Position numbers and translations under genes: made by a program. A model generated the notes under the pieces. It was not told the DNA's origin. It searched no databases and saw only the letters and a list, made by a program, of their open reading frames with translations. A DNA stretch of 64,000 nucleotides from Candidatus Latescibacterota bacterium (GTDB lineage: Bacteria > Latescibacterota > UBA2968 > UBA8231). Of the stretch, positions 33,387-41,753 are shown in pieces. The first letter of the stretch is position 1. Every line of letters begins with the position of its first letter. The stretch is from NCBI GenBank assembly GCA_022826515.1, contig JAJDUT010000114.1, forward strand, positions 1-64,000. Direction: 5' to 3'.

Positions 33387-34013
33387 CTAGAAGCGGCGCA
33401 TGAGGCCCACAACTTTGCCGGCGATGCTGAACTCGCCGGCGTCGGGCGCGACGACGATGGGGTCGAACGCCTCGTTTTCCGGCAGGAGCCGAATGCCGTC
33501 TGGGTCGGGAGCATAGCGCTTGACCGTGGCCTCGTCGCCGAGCAGCGCGACGACGATATCGCCGCGCTCGGCGCGGTCTTGCTGGCGGGCGATGACGATG
33601 TCGCCGTCGAGAATCCCGGCGTTGCACATGCTCTCGCCGTGGATGCGCAGCGCGAACACATCGCCCGAAGCGGGGACGAGCGATGTATCGACATTGAGCG
33701 TGTTCTCGATGTTTTCTTCGGCGAGGATGGGAGTGCCCGCGGCGACCCGGCCAACGAGGGGCACTTCGCGCAGGTCGGAGGAAAGGGAGGCGGGCTTGAC
33801 GAAATCGACGAGTTCGATGCCCCGGGAGCGGCGCGCCCGACGGCGGATATAGCCTTTCTTTTCTAAGGTCTCCAAGGTGGTGCGCACGCCATTGGTGGAG
33901 TTGATGCCAAAGACGTCCATGATCTCGCGGATTGTGGGGGGGCCTCCAGAGCGAATTGTATCGGCGATGAAGTCGTAAATTGCTTGTTGGCGCTCGGTTA
34001 GGGGTTTGGGCAT
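33387..34013 (-). CDS. lexA: SOS repressor LexA
   Basis: Represses DNA-damage genes and inactivates itself by RecA-stimulated cleavage. The 208-residue protein has an N-terminal winged helix (TERQQAIYDFIADTI, PPTIREIMDVFGINSTNGVRTTLETLEKKG) and a C-terminal S24 peptidase domain with cleavage site A92-G93 in RVAAGTP, catalytic S128 in HGESM and K165 in TVKRY. All autoproteolysis residues are intact. GGAGG lies upstream of ATG 34013. The gene is divergent from tilS, with the shared region carrying a candidate self-operator at 34072-34085. Confidence 0.96.
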   Translation of the reverse strand: MPKPLTERQQAIYDFIADTIRSGGPPTIREIMDVFGINSTNGVRTTLETLEKKGYIRRRARRSRGIELVDFVKPASLSSDLREVPLVGRVAAGTPILAEENIENTLNVDTSLVPASGDVFALRIHGESMCNAGILDGDIVIARQQDRAERGDIVVALLGDEATVKRYAPDPDGIRLLPENEAFDPIVVAPDAGEFSIAGKVVGLMRRF

Positions 34014-34071
34014 GAGTGTGCCTCCATTGGGGAGGAAAGATGAACAGCAACCTGAACTTATATATACTTAC

Positions 34072-34093
34072 TGCACATTAGTTCATTTGTCAA
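34072..34093 (-). promoter_or_regulatory. lexA -35 element and candidate LexA operator
   Basis: On the minus strand a perfect TTGACA occupies 34088-34093, with AT-rich sequence about 17 bases downstream (a weak -10, around 34065-34070). Within that spacer, 34072-34085 reads TGCACATTAGTTCA on the plus strand. This matches the Fibrobacter-type LexA box TGCNC-N4-GTGCA with a single mismatch. A GTTC direct repeat (8-base spacing, 34042-34057) lies nearer the ATG and recalls the alphaproteobacterial GTTC-N7-GTTC box, but its spacing is off by one. Confidence 0.5.
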
Positions 34094-34164
34094 GGGGCAC
34101 CTCTTCGTCTAATTTGCCCTCCTCATTACTTGTTCAGGGGAATTTTCTGTTTTTGCACGACGGA

Positions 34165-35547
34165 ATGAAGATCATGGAAGCCATAGTCGCCAGTGTGCGG
34201 CAAGTGCTACAGGAAGCGGGCTTGGAGGCCGATGCTAGCTTAGTCGTCGCTGCGTCGGGCGGCATCGATTCGACCGTACTACTCGATGTGTTGGATGGCC
34301 TAGGGTACCGGTTGCACGTGGCGCACTTGGATCACGCGCTGCGGTCGGATTCGGCGGACGACAGCCATTTTGTCGCCAGTGAGGCAAAGCGGCGCGGGCT
34401 ATCCTACTCGCTAGAGCGGCGCGACGTGGGGGAGTACGCCCGAACCGAGGGCCTGTCGCTGGAGGACGCGGGTCGGCGGCTGCGCTACGCCTTTTTCGAC
34501 CAAGTCGCCGATCGGACCGGGGCCGAATTCATCGCCTTGGGGCACCACGCCGACGACCAAGCCGAGACCGTGATCTTGCGCCTGTTGCGCGGCAGCGGTG
34601 CTACCGGCTTAGGGGGGATGGAGATTGCGCGCGAGGGCCGCTACCTGCGGCCGCTGCTGCGCGTGCGGCGTGCTGAAATCGAAAAATACGCGCGCCAGCG
34701 GGGCTTGCGCTACCGAGAAGATCCCTCTAATCGCGACTGGCGATTTTTGCGCAATCGAGTGCGAGGGGAACTAATGCCCTTGCTCAAGAGCTATAATTCT
34801 AACATCACCGAGGTTCTAAATCGCACCGCCGCGTTGCTCAAAGCCGAGGACGACCTACTCGCCGAGCTAACCCAAGAGGCTTTAGATACAGTGATTTGTG
34901 AGCGTTTTAACGACAAGGTGGCTCTTGATAGTAATAGGCTTCTCGCTTATCATATAGCCATACAAAGGCGCGTGCTACGCGTTGTGCTCCAGGGCCTTGC
35001 CGTTGCAGATGGCCCTTTTGATTTTACCCGCGTCGAGCAAGTACGGGGCTGGATTGGAGTTGGCGACAAGCGCCTGCGGGTATTGGGTGCTGGGCTGAGG
35101 GGGCAGGGCTGCGGCACGCGTTATATCCTACGTCGCGGGCAGCGGCCGCCGGTCGCGCGCAGTTTCGACATACCCGGTGTGCTCGTATTGAGAGAGCACG
35201 GCATAAAAATCCGCGTCCAAGTCGTTCCCCCGGAGCACTTCGACAAGGCCCAGTTAGGGGGTGCGCAGGTGGCTTTAGACGCGGATCGTCTCGGCGCACA
35301 GGCGCAAGTGCGCAGCCTACGGCCGGGCGATCGCTTCCAGCCACTGGGCATGGAAGGGCACAAAAAACTGAGTGACTTTCTCATCGACGCCAAGTGGCCG
35401 AAAATCTCGCGCGACGAAGTGCTGGTGCTGGCCCGGGGAGAGGAAATAGCTTGGGTCGCGCCCCTGCGTTCTAGTCATGCCTTCAGAATACAATCCACCA
35501 CGCGCCGCATCGCCTTGTGTACATTGAGGCATTGGGACGGCGATTGA
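34165..35547 (+). CDS. tilS: tRNA(Ile)-lysidine synthetase
   Basis: Modifies C34 of tRNA-Ile (CAU) to lysidine, so that it reads AUA and is charged with Ile. The 460-residue protein has the PP-loop SGGIDS at residues 31-36, HLDHALR, GHHADDQAET and PLLRVRRAEIEKYA, plus a C-terminal TilS domain (SLRPGDRFQPLGMEGHKKLSDF). The start may be ATG 34165 or ATG 34174 (MEAIV...); neither has a strong Shine-Dalgarno. The frame is also open upstream across the lexA promoter, but that part has no similarity. tilS-ftsH-folP is a widespread order. The stretch around 34900-34960 is more AT-rich than the rest. Confidence 0.93.
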   Translation: MKIMEAIVASVRQVLQEAGLEADASLVVAASGGIDSTVLLDVLDGLGYRLHVAHLDHALRSDSADDSHFVASEAKRRGLSYSLERRDVGEYARTEGLSLEDAGRRLRYAFFDQVADRTGAEFIALGHHADDQAETVILRLLRGSGATGLGGMEIAREGRYLRPLLRVRRAEIEKYARQRGLRYREDPSNRDWRFLRNRVRGELMPLLKSYNSNITEVLNRTAALLKAEDDLLAELTQEALDTVICERFNDKVALDSNRLLAYHIAIQRRVLRVVLQGLAVADGPFDFTRVEQVRGWIGVGDKRLRVLGAGLRGQGCGTRYILRRGQRPPVARSFDIPGVLVLREHGIKIRVQVVPPEHFDKAQLGGAQVALDADRLGAQAQVRSLRPGDRFQPLGMEGHKKLSDFLIDAKWPKISRDEVLVLARGEEIAWVAPLRSSHAFRIQSTTRRIALCTLRHWDGD

Positions 35548-35562
35548 CCTAGAGCATCTGTC

Positions 35563-37488
35563 ATGGAGGGACCAAAAAAGCAGGCCCAAGAAGAGCGCCC
35601 CACGCGTCTTAGGGACGACCGCGGGCAGGGCGACGGCGAAGACAAGCCGCGCCGCTGGCGCCGCCCCTCGCGGACCCAAGCGTTTTGGCTGTTCTTCGTA
35701 TTGGTAATGATCTTCACCGCCAAATTCTTTGGCAGCAAACCCTCCGATCCTCAACTCGTCTCCTACAAGCAATACCGCCAATACTTGGAAGAGGATCGCA
35801 TCGTCGAGGCCGTCATCGTAGGCGAGCGCGAGTTCAAGGGCGTCTTGCACGACGGAATTCGCTTTGTGGTCAACTTAGGGCCAATAGACGCGGCGACCAA
35901 GCGCGAATGGGAGGAACGAGGAGTCGATTTTCGCTTTGAGGAAGAACCCTTCCGCTGGTACAATTTTCTCTTCAGCTTTTTGCCGTGGCTGCTGTTTATC
36001 GCCTTCTGGATATTCATGCTGCGGCAGATGCAGGGCGGTGCGCGCGGGTTGTTTTCCTTTGGCAAGAGCCGGGCCAAGCTCCTGATGGAAGACAAGCACA
36101 AGGCGACCTTTGCCGATGTGGCCGGGGCCGACGAGGCCAAAAAGGAGTTGGAGGAGATCATTGAATTTCTCAAGGATCCCCATCGGTTCCAGCGCCTCGG
36201 CGGGCGGATTCCCAAGGGCGTCTTGATGGTCGGGCCGCCGGGTACGGGCAAGACGCACTTGGCGCGTGCAGTGGCCGGCGAAGCAGGCGTGCCCTTCTTT
36301 TCGATTAGCGGCTCGGACTTTGTCGAGATGTTCGTCGGCGTTGGAGCTTCGCGCGTGCGCGATCTTTTTGAGCAGGGCAAGGCCAATGCTCCGTGCCTGA
36401 TCTTCGTCGATGAGATCGACGCAGTGGGCCGCCACCGGGGCGCGGGTATTGGCGGCGGCCACGACGAGCGCGAGCAAACCCTCAATCAGCTTCTAGTGGA
36501 AATGGACGGCTTTGAGTCTAATGATGGCGTCATTCTCATCGCCGCGACCAACCGTCCCGATGTGCTCGACCCGGCGCTGTTGCGGCCCGGTCGCTTCGAT
36601 CGCCGGGTGGTGGTTGATTTGCCCGACGTCAGAGGGCGGGAGGGCGTGCTCAAGGTCCACGTGCGCAAGGTGCCGCTGGATCCAGACGTCGATTTGCAAA
36701 AGGTCGCGCAGGGCACGCCGGGGCTTTCCGGAGCCGACTTGGAGAACTTGGTCAACGAAGCGGCCTTGCTGGCCTCGCGGCGCGATCGCAAGACCGTTGA
36801 CATGGGCGACTTTGAGGCGGCCAAAGACAAGGTAATGCTCGGAGCCGAGCGCCGCAGCATGGTCCTGACTGAGGAAGATCAGCGGCTTTCGGCCTACCAC
36901 GAAGCGGGTCACGCCTTGGTCGCCAAGAGTCTCAAAGGCGGTCCGGCCATTGGCAAGGCCACCATCATCCCGCGCGGGCAGGCCATGGGGATGGTTTCCT
37001 TTCTGGCTGACGAGCGGCGTTCGCTGACTGAGACGCGGCTCAAGGCGCACTTGGCCACGGCGCTGGGCGGTTGCGCCGCTGAGAAATTGATCTTTGCCGA
37101 GCGCTCGACCGGGGCCCAAGGCGACTACCAGCAAGTGACGCGCTTGGCCCGTTCGATGGTCTGCGAGTGGGGTATGAACGAAGAGCTTGGCCCCCTCTCG
37201 TTGGGCGGCGGTGACGACGAGGTCTTCCTCGGCAAGGAATTCACCCGCGGCCGCCACTTGAGCGAGGAGACGGCCCAAGCCGTTGATCGCGAGATCCGCA
37301 AGCTGGTGGTGGAAGCCGAGGAAACGGCGCTGCGCATCCTCGGGGAAAAGGAGGACAAGCTGCACTCTTTGGCCCGCGCCCTCCTCGCGTACGAAGTCCT
37401 CGACGATGCGGAGATAGACCAAGTATTGGCTGGAGAGCCTCTCGCCCGCAAACCAGTGCGCACCTTGAGCGACGAGGATGAGGCGTGA
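35563..37488 (+). CDS. ftsH: ATP-dependent zinc metalloprotease FtsH
   Basis: A membrane-anchored AAA+ protease that degrades unassembled membrane proteins and selected cytosolic regulators. The 641-residue protein has a charged N-terminus, TM1 (about residues 40-57), a periplasmic domain, TM2 (about 131-150), Walker A GPPGTGKT (224-231), Walker [11 protein letters not shown], the second region of homology ([20 protein letters not shown]), and the zinc site HEAGH (446-450). It overlaps folP by 4 bases (ATGA). Confidence 0.98.
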   Translation: MEGPKKQAQEERPTRLRDDRGQGDGEDKPRRWRRPSRTQAFWLFFVLVMIFTAKFFGSKPSDPQLVSYKQYRQYLEEDRIVEAVIVGEREFKGVLHDGIRFVVNLGPIDAATKREWEERGVDFRFEEEPFRWYNFLFSFLPWLLFIAFWIFMLRQMQGGARGLFSFGKSRAKLLMEDKHKATFADVAGADEAKKELEEIIEFLKDPHRFQRLGGRIPKGVLMVGPPGTGKTHLARAVAGEAGVPFFSISGSDFVEMFVGVGASRVRDLFEQGKANAPCLIFVDEIDAVGRHRGAGIGGGHDEREQTLNQLLVEMDGFESNDGVILIAATNRPDVLDPALLRPGRFDRRVVVDLPDVRGREGVLKVHVRKVPLDPDVDLQKVAQGTPGLSGADLENLVNEAALLASRRDRKTVDMGDFEAAKDKVMLGAERRSMVLTEEDQRLSAYHEAGHALVAKSLKGGPAIGKATIIPRGQAMGMVSFLADERRSLTETRLKAHLATALGGCAAEKLIFAERSTGAQGDYQQVTRLARSMVCEWGMNEELGPLSLGGGDDEVFLGKEFTRGRHLSEETAQAVDREIRKLVVEAEETALRILGEKEDKLHSLARALLAYEVLDDAEIDQVLAGEPLARKPVRTLSDEDEA

Positions 37489-38333
37489 TTTGGGAGTTGG
37501 GAAGTCGCACTCTCCACTTTGGCGACCAAGTACAGATCATGGGCGTCCTCAATGCGACGCCCGATTCATTTTACGACGGGGGTTGCTATAGCGAGCCGAG
37601 CGCTGCGGTGGAGCGCGGCTTGGCGATGGTGGAGGAAGGGGCGGCGATTGTCGATATTGGCGGTGAATCGTCGCGACCGCCGATGTACGGGGTCGCCGAG
37701 GAGGTCTCGGTCGCCGAGGAGTGCGCCCGGGTTCTTCCGGTCGTTAAAGGCCTTCGTCACCAGAGCGATGTGCCCATCTCGATTGACACGGTCAAGGCCG
37801 AGGTGGCACGGAGGGCCCTTGAGGCGGGGGCCGATATCATCAACGACATTAGTGCCCTGCGGCACGATTCGGCTATGGCCGAGGTCGCCGCACAGGCTAA
37901 CGCCCCCGTGATACTGATGCACCGCCGGGGCACGGCGGCTACCATGCAGCAGAATACCCACTACGATGATTTGCTCGGGACGGTGTACGCCTTTCTACAA
38001 GAGCGCGTACGCGTCGCCCATACCCAAGGCGTCGAGCGCGTGGCCGTGGATCCGGGTTTGGGGTTTGGCAAGTCGCCGGAGGGCAACCTCACTTTGTTGG
38101 GGATGTTAGAGCACTTCTTGGGCTTAGAGTGCCCATTGGTAGTGGGTGCTTCGCGTAAATCCTTTATCTGGAAGCCGCTCGGGCTCTCGGCTGCCGAGAG
38201 CTTGGAGGGCAGCTTGGCGGCGGCGGCTCTAGCGGCTAGGGCGGGCGTCCACGTGCTGCGAGTACACGATGTGGCCGCGACGCTGCGGGCCGTCCGCTTA
38301 GTCGAGGCCGTGCGGAGCCAAGCACCGTGCTAA
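37485..38333 (+). CDS. folP: Dihydropteroate synthase
   Basis: Condenses hydroxymethyl-dihydropterin pyrophosphate with p-aminobenzoate; the target of sulfonamides. The 282-residue TIM barrel has IMGVLNATPDSFYDGG, VDIGGESSRPP, ISIDTVKAEVA, DINDIS-type DIINDISAL, and DPGLGFGKSPEGN. It overlaps ftsH and the following cdaA gene (7-base overlap with the cdaA GTG), which indicates coupled translation. Confidence 0.96.
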   Translation: MIWELGSRTLHFGDQVQIMGVLNATPDSFYDGGCYSEPSAAVERGLAMVEEGAAIVDIGGESSRPPMYGVAEEVSVAEECARVLPVVKGLRHQSDVPISIDTVKAEVARRALEAGADIINDISALRHDSAMAEVAAQANAPVILMHRRGTAATMQQNTHYDDLLGTVYAFLQERVRVAHTQGVERVAVDPGLGFGKSPEGNLTLLGMLEHFLGLECPLVVGASRKSFIWKPLGLSAAESLEGSLAAAALAARAGVHVLRVHDVAATLRAVRLVEAVRSQAPC

Positions 38334-39103
38334 AAGACCCGGTTCTGTTCCACCTCTTTGGCTTCCTGCCGGTATCGCTGACCTCTGTGGTGGATATCCT
38401 ACTAGTGAGCTTTATCTTTTTTCGCTTGCTCTCCCTGATCAAAGAAACCCGAGCGGCGCACATGGTCGCCGGGCTGCTGCTCATGGTGTTCGTGGCCTTG
38501 GCCGCACCTTGGCTCAAGATGAACGCCCTGTCTTGGCTTTTAGAGCAGGCGCGCTCCATCTTGCTAATCTTGCTGGTCATCCTCTTCCAGCCCGAACTGC
38601 GGCGGCTCCTACAAGTCTTGGGACAGACCCCGGCGTTCCGTTGGTTTTACAAGGCCGAGCCGTCACGGGTCATCGACGAGGTTGTCAGCGGAGTCGGGCG
38701 TTTGGCCGACTTGGGGTACGGGGCGCTGATCGTGCTGGTGCGCCAAGTCCAGATCAGACCGGTCATTGAAACTGGAGTGCCCCTGAATTCCGAGGTGTCG
38801 GACGATTTGCTAACCACGATTTTCAGCCCGCGCGCTCCGCTGCACGACCGGGCCGTCGTCATCCAAGGCGAGCGCTTGGTGGCGGCCCGCTGCACCTTGC
38901 CGCTGGCTGAAGAGGTCGAAGATCAGCGGCTGGGAACCCGCCATCGGGCGGCCTTGGGGCTATCGCAGGAATCGGACGCGGTAGTTATCGTCGTCTCCGA
39001 GGAAAACAGCACTATTTCGCTGGCCGTTGGTGGGGTTTTTTGGCGGGGGTTGGACCGTCGGCAACTCAAGCTGCGCCTACAAGAGCAGATGGCCTCGGGC
39101 TAA
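38327..39103 (+). CDS. cdaA: Diadenylate cyclase (CdaA/DacA type) with variant DGA motif
   Basis: Makes cyclic di-AMP from two ATP; this class controls potassium and osmotic balance and cell-wall stress. The 258-residue protein has three N-terminal TM helices (about residues 18-38, 45-66 and 72-92) and a cytosolic DAC domain. The RHR motif is intact (R205-H206-R207 in GTRHRAALG), but the paired DGA motif reads D174-R175-A176 (PLHDRAVVIQG). Gly to Arg in this ATP-binding loop is unusual and may affect activity. It uses a GTG start inside the end of folP. The position after folP is a familiar one; no glmM or ybbR follows. Confidence 0.88.
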   Translation: MLKDPVLFHLFGFLPVSLTSVVDILLVSFIFFRLLSLIKETRAAHMVAGLLLMVFVALAAPWLKMNALSWLLEQARSILLILLVILFQPELRRLLQVLGQTPAFRWFYKAEPSRVIDEVVSGVGRLADLGYGALIVLVRQVQIRPVIETGVPLNSEVSDDLLTTIFSPRAPLHDRAVVIQGERLVAARCTLPLAEEVEDQRLGTRHRAALGLSQESDAVVIVVSEENSTISLAVGGVFWRGLDRRQLKLRLQEQMASG

Positions 39104-39125
39104 GCGCAGCGCAGCGGCGTTTTGC

Positions 39126-39170
39126 TTGACACGGTCTCGGCAGTACTCTACTTTGAAATTTTTATTTCAA
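39126..39170 (+). promoter_or_regulatory. arg operon promoter with ARG-box-like operator
   Basis: TTGACA (39126-39131) plus a 17-base spacer and TACTTT (39149-39154) form a promoter about 33 bases before argR. Overlapping the -10 and start region, TTGAAAT-TTTT-ATTTCAA (39153-39170) is a perfect 18-base palindrome of ARG-box size and type (TGAAT-N4-ATTCA class). It is followed by more AT-rich sequence up to the ATG. Its position suits autorepression by ArgR. Confidence 0.6.
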
Positions 39171-39186
39171 TTAAATAATAAAAATT

Positions 39187-39654
39187 ATGAGAAATAAACA
39201 GATGCGGCAGACCCGCATACGGGAACTGCTCTACAGAAGGACCATTGATACGCACGAAAAATTGGCCGAAGTCCTCCAACAACAGGGTATCGAGGTCAGC
39301 CAGTCAACCTTGTCGAAAGACTTGCGCGAAATAGGCGTGGTGCGGGTGCCGCAGGCCGATGGAGGATTTCGCTATACGCTGCCCGAAGCCGGGGCTACGC
39401 TGCGCGACCTACACATTCTAGAGCGAGAGTTGCAGGACTTCTTGGTCCAGGCCGAACAGGTAATCAACATGGTTCTGGTGCGGACCGCGTCGGGGCACGC
39501 CCAAAGCGTCTGCGAGGCCATTGATCGCATGAGTTGGGCCGAGGTCGCGGGCACGCTGGCTGGCGAAAACACGATTTTTATCGTCACTCGTTCCGAGCAA
39601 GATGCGGCGAAGTTAGTCGATAAAATTGACGCAGTGTGCGGCGAGGAGGATTGA
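39187..39654 (+). CDS. argR: Arginine repressor
   Basis: Binds ARG boxes when arginine is high and represses biosynthesis. The 155-residue protein has an N-terminal winged helix (RQTRIRELLYRRTIDTHEKL, VSQSTLSKDLREIGVVRV) and a C-terminal oligomerisation and arginine-binding domain (GHAQSVCEAIDRMSWAEVAGTLAGENTIFIV) with the Asp-containing end of the family (KLVDKIDAV). As the first gene of the arginine run, behind a palindromic operator-like site, it is likely autoregulated. The stop shares a base with the argB start. Confidence 0.95.
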   Translation: MRNKQMRQTRIRELLYRRTIDTHEKLAEVLQQQGIEVSQSTLSKDLREIGVVRVPQADGGFRYTLPEAGATLRDLHILERELQDFLVQAEQVINMVLVRTASGHAQSVCEAIDRMSWAEVAGTLAGENTIFIVTRSEQDAAKLVDKIDAVCGEED

Positions 39655-40541
39655 TGAACGCCGAGGTTTTGCAGGGCTTGCAGGTCCAGATCGGCAAAGC
39701 CGAGACTCTGATCGAAGCACTGCCGTACCTACAGGAATTTCGCGGCAAAGTGATGGTCGTCAAATACGGCGGCAGCACTATGGGCAGCGGGGACACGGTA
39801 TATAAGGACATCGTTTTTATGCAGGCGGTCGGCATTTGTCCGGTCGTGGTCCACGGTGGCGGTCCGGCTATCACCCGCCGCCTACAAGAGCTAGGCATTG
39901 AAAGCCAGCGCGTAAATGGGCTGCGGGTGACGGATGCGGCGACGATGAAGGTGGTCGAAGATGTGCTCTTTGGCGAGGTCAACGCGCGGATCGTCCGCGA
40001 GATTGGCGCGCTAGACGGGCGGGCCGTGGGCGTCTCGGCCAAGGACGCCGGAATTATGCAGGTGCGCAAGCACTGGGCCCAAACCGATGGCGCTCCCTTG
40101 GACATCGGCTATGTCGGCCATGTCCAGCACGTGGATACCGCGCCTTTGTTGGACTTGATAGCCAAGGGCATGATCCCGGTGGTTGCGCCGATTGGCTGCG
40201 GCCCGGAGGGCGAGAGCTTCAACGTCAATGCCGATACGGCGGCCGGGGAAATCGCCGCGGCCCTGCACGCCGAAAAGTTGGTTTTTTTGACGGATGTGCA
40301 GGGCATCATGCGCGATCTCGCAGACGATGCGTCCCTGCTGTCAACTGTGCGCGTCTCTGAGATGGGCAAGCTAATTGACCAAGGCGTGATCAGCGGTGGG
40401 ATGATTCCCAAAGTTGAAGCCTGTATCAAGTCCGTCAAAGCTGGCGTGCGCAAAACCCACGTTATCGACGGGCGCGTGCCGCATGCGATGTTGCTCGAGT
40501 TTTACACCCGACAGGGCATTGGCACCCAAATTGTCCAGTAG
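39654..40541 (+). CDS. argB: N-acetylglutamate kinase
   Basis: Phosphorylates N-acetylglutamate, the second step of arginine synthesis and commonly its feedback point. The 295-residue protein has VVKYGGSTMG, VVHGGGPAI, the NAG-binding NGLRVTD, FNVNADTAAGEIA, and GGMIPKVEACIKSV. ATG 39654 follows GAGGAGGA and overlaps the argR stop by one base. Confidence 0.97.
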   Translation: MNAEVLQGLQVQIGKAETLIEALPYLQEFRGKVMVVKYGGSTMGSGDTVYKDIVFMQAVGICPVVVHGGGPAITRRLQELGIESQRVNGLRVTDAATMKVVEDVLFGEVNARIVREIGALDGRAVGVSAKDAGIMQVRKHWAQTDGAPLDIGYVGHVQHVDTAPLLDLIAKGMIPVVAPIGCGPEGESFNVNADTAAGEIAAALHAEKLVFLTDVQGIMRDLADDASLLSTVRVSEMGKLIDQGVISGGMIPKVEACIKSVKAGVRKTHVIDGRVPHAMLLEFYTRQGIGTQIVQ

Positions 40542-40556
40542 GACGACGGAGAAATC

Positions 40557-41753
40557 ATGAAAACCGAAGACATTATCAAGGGCGAGGCGCAATACATTTT
40601 GCAGACCTACGGTCGGCCCGAGTTCGTACTAGAGCGGGGCAATGGGGTCTATCTATTCGATACGGACGGCAACCGCTACCTCGATTTTGTCAGTGGCTTA
40701 GCGGTCAATGCGTTGGGCTACGGCGACTACGAGGTGCTCAAGGCCATTGAGACGCAAGCCGCCAAGCTGATGCACGTGTCGAACCTCTACCACACAATCC
40801 CCTCGGTACAAGTAGCGCAGCGGCTAGTCGAGCACTCGTTTGCCGACCGGGTGTTCTTCTGCAACAGCGGCACCGAGGCGTGGGAGGCGTCGCTCAAATT
40901 TTGCCGCAAGTGGGGCAACACCACCCACGACTCGCCCAAAAATCGCCTCATTGCCTTTGAAAATTCCTTTCACGGGCGGACGTATGGGTCCATCTCGACG
41001 ACTGGTCAGCCCAAGTACCACAAGGGGTTTGAGCCACTGCTGCCGGGCATTGACTTCGCCCAATTCAACGATTTGGCCTCGGTGGAGGCGCTGGTTTCGG
41101 ATCAGACCTGCGCGATTTTGGTCGAGCCGGTGCAGGCCGAGGGTGGGATCCACGCCGCGACCGCGGAGTTTCTCACCGGGCTGCGGCGCTTGTGCGACGA
41201 GCGGGATATGCTGCTGGTCTTCGATGAGATCCAAGTGGGGTGCGGGCGCTTAGGCTCGCTGTGGGCCTATCAACAATACGAGGTTGAACCGGATATTATG
41301 ACCTTGGCCAAGGCCCTCGGCGGCGGTTTGCCAATCGGCGTCGCACTCTTGCGGCAGAAGGTCGCCGATGCCATTGAGGCTGGCGACCACGCCGCGACGT
41401 TCGGTGCCAATCCCGTAGCCTGCGCCGCGGCGACCGCGGTCTTGGGTAAACTGCTGGAGCCGGGTTTTATCGACGGAGTGCGCGAAAAAGGCGAACACTT
41501 GATCGATCGCCTGCAAAAGTTGCAACAGCGCTGGCCTGAGCACATTACCGAAGTTCGCGGCAAAGGGCTAATCGCTGGCGCGGTCACCAGCCAGCCAGCC
41601 GCCGACTATCTGGCTGCCTTCCGTCAGCGCGACATCTTGGTGGCCACGGCCGGGGCCGATGTGGTGCGCTTTTTGCCGCCGCTAGTCGTCGAGCGGGATC
41701 GCATCGACGAAGCAGTAGATGTATTCGACGAGATTTTGCGCCAAGGTGTCTGA
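40557..41753 (+). CDS. argD: Acetylornithine aminotransferase
   Basis: PLP-dependent transamination of N-acetylglutamate semialdehyde to acetylornithine. The 398-residue class III aminotransferase has YLDFVSGLAVNALGY, FCNSGTEAWEASLKF, SFHGRTYGSISTTGQPKY, LLVFDEIQVGCGRLG, and TLAKALGGGLPIG with the PLP Lys. GGAG lies before the ATG. Its stop shares a base with the argH ATG (TGATGG). Confidence 0.95.
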   Translation: MKTEDIIKGEAQYILQTYGRPEFVLERGNGVYLFDTDGNRYLDFVSGLAVNALGYGDYEVLKAIETQAAKLMHVSNLYHTIPSVQVAQRLVEHSFADRVFFCNSGTEAWEASLKFCRKWGNTTHDSPKNRLIAFENSFHGRTYGSISTTGQPKYHKGFEPLLPGIDFAQFNDLASVEALVSDQTCAILVEPVQAEGGIHAATAEFLTGLRRLCDERDMLLVFDEIQVGCGRLGSLWAYQQYEVEPDIMTLAKALGGGLPIGVALLRQKVADAIEAGDHAATFGANPVACAAATAVLGKLLEPGFIDGVREKGEHLIDRLQKLQQRWPEHITEVRGKGLIAGAVTSQPAADYLAAFRQRDILVATAGADVVRFLPPLVVERDRIDEAVDVFDEILRQGV

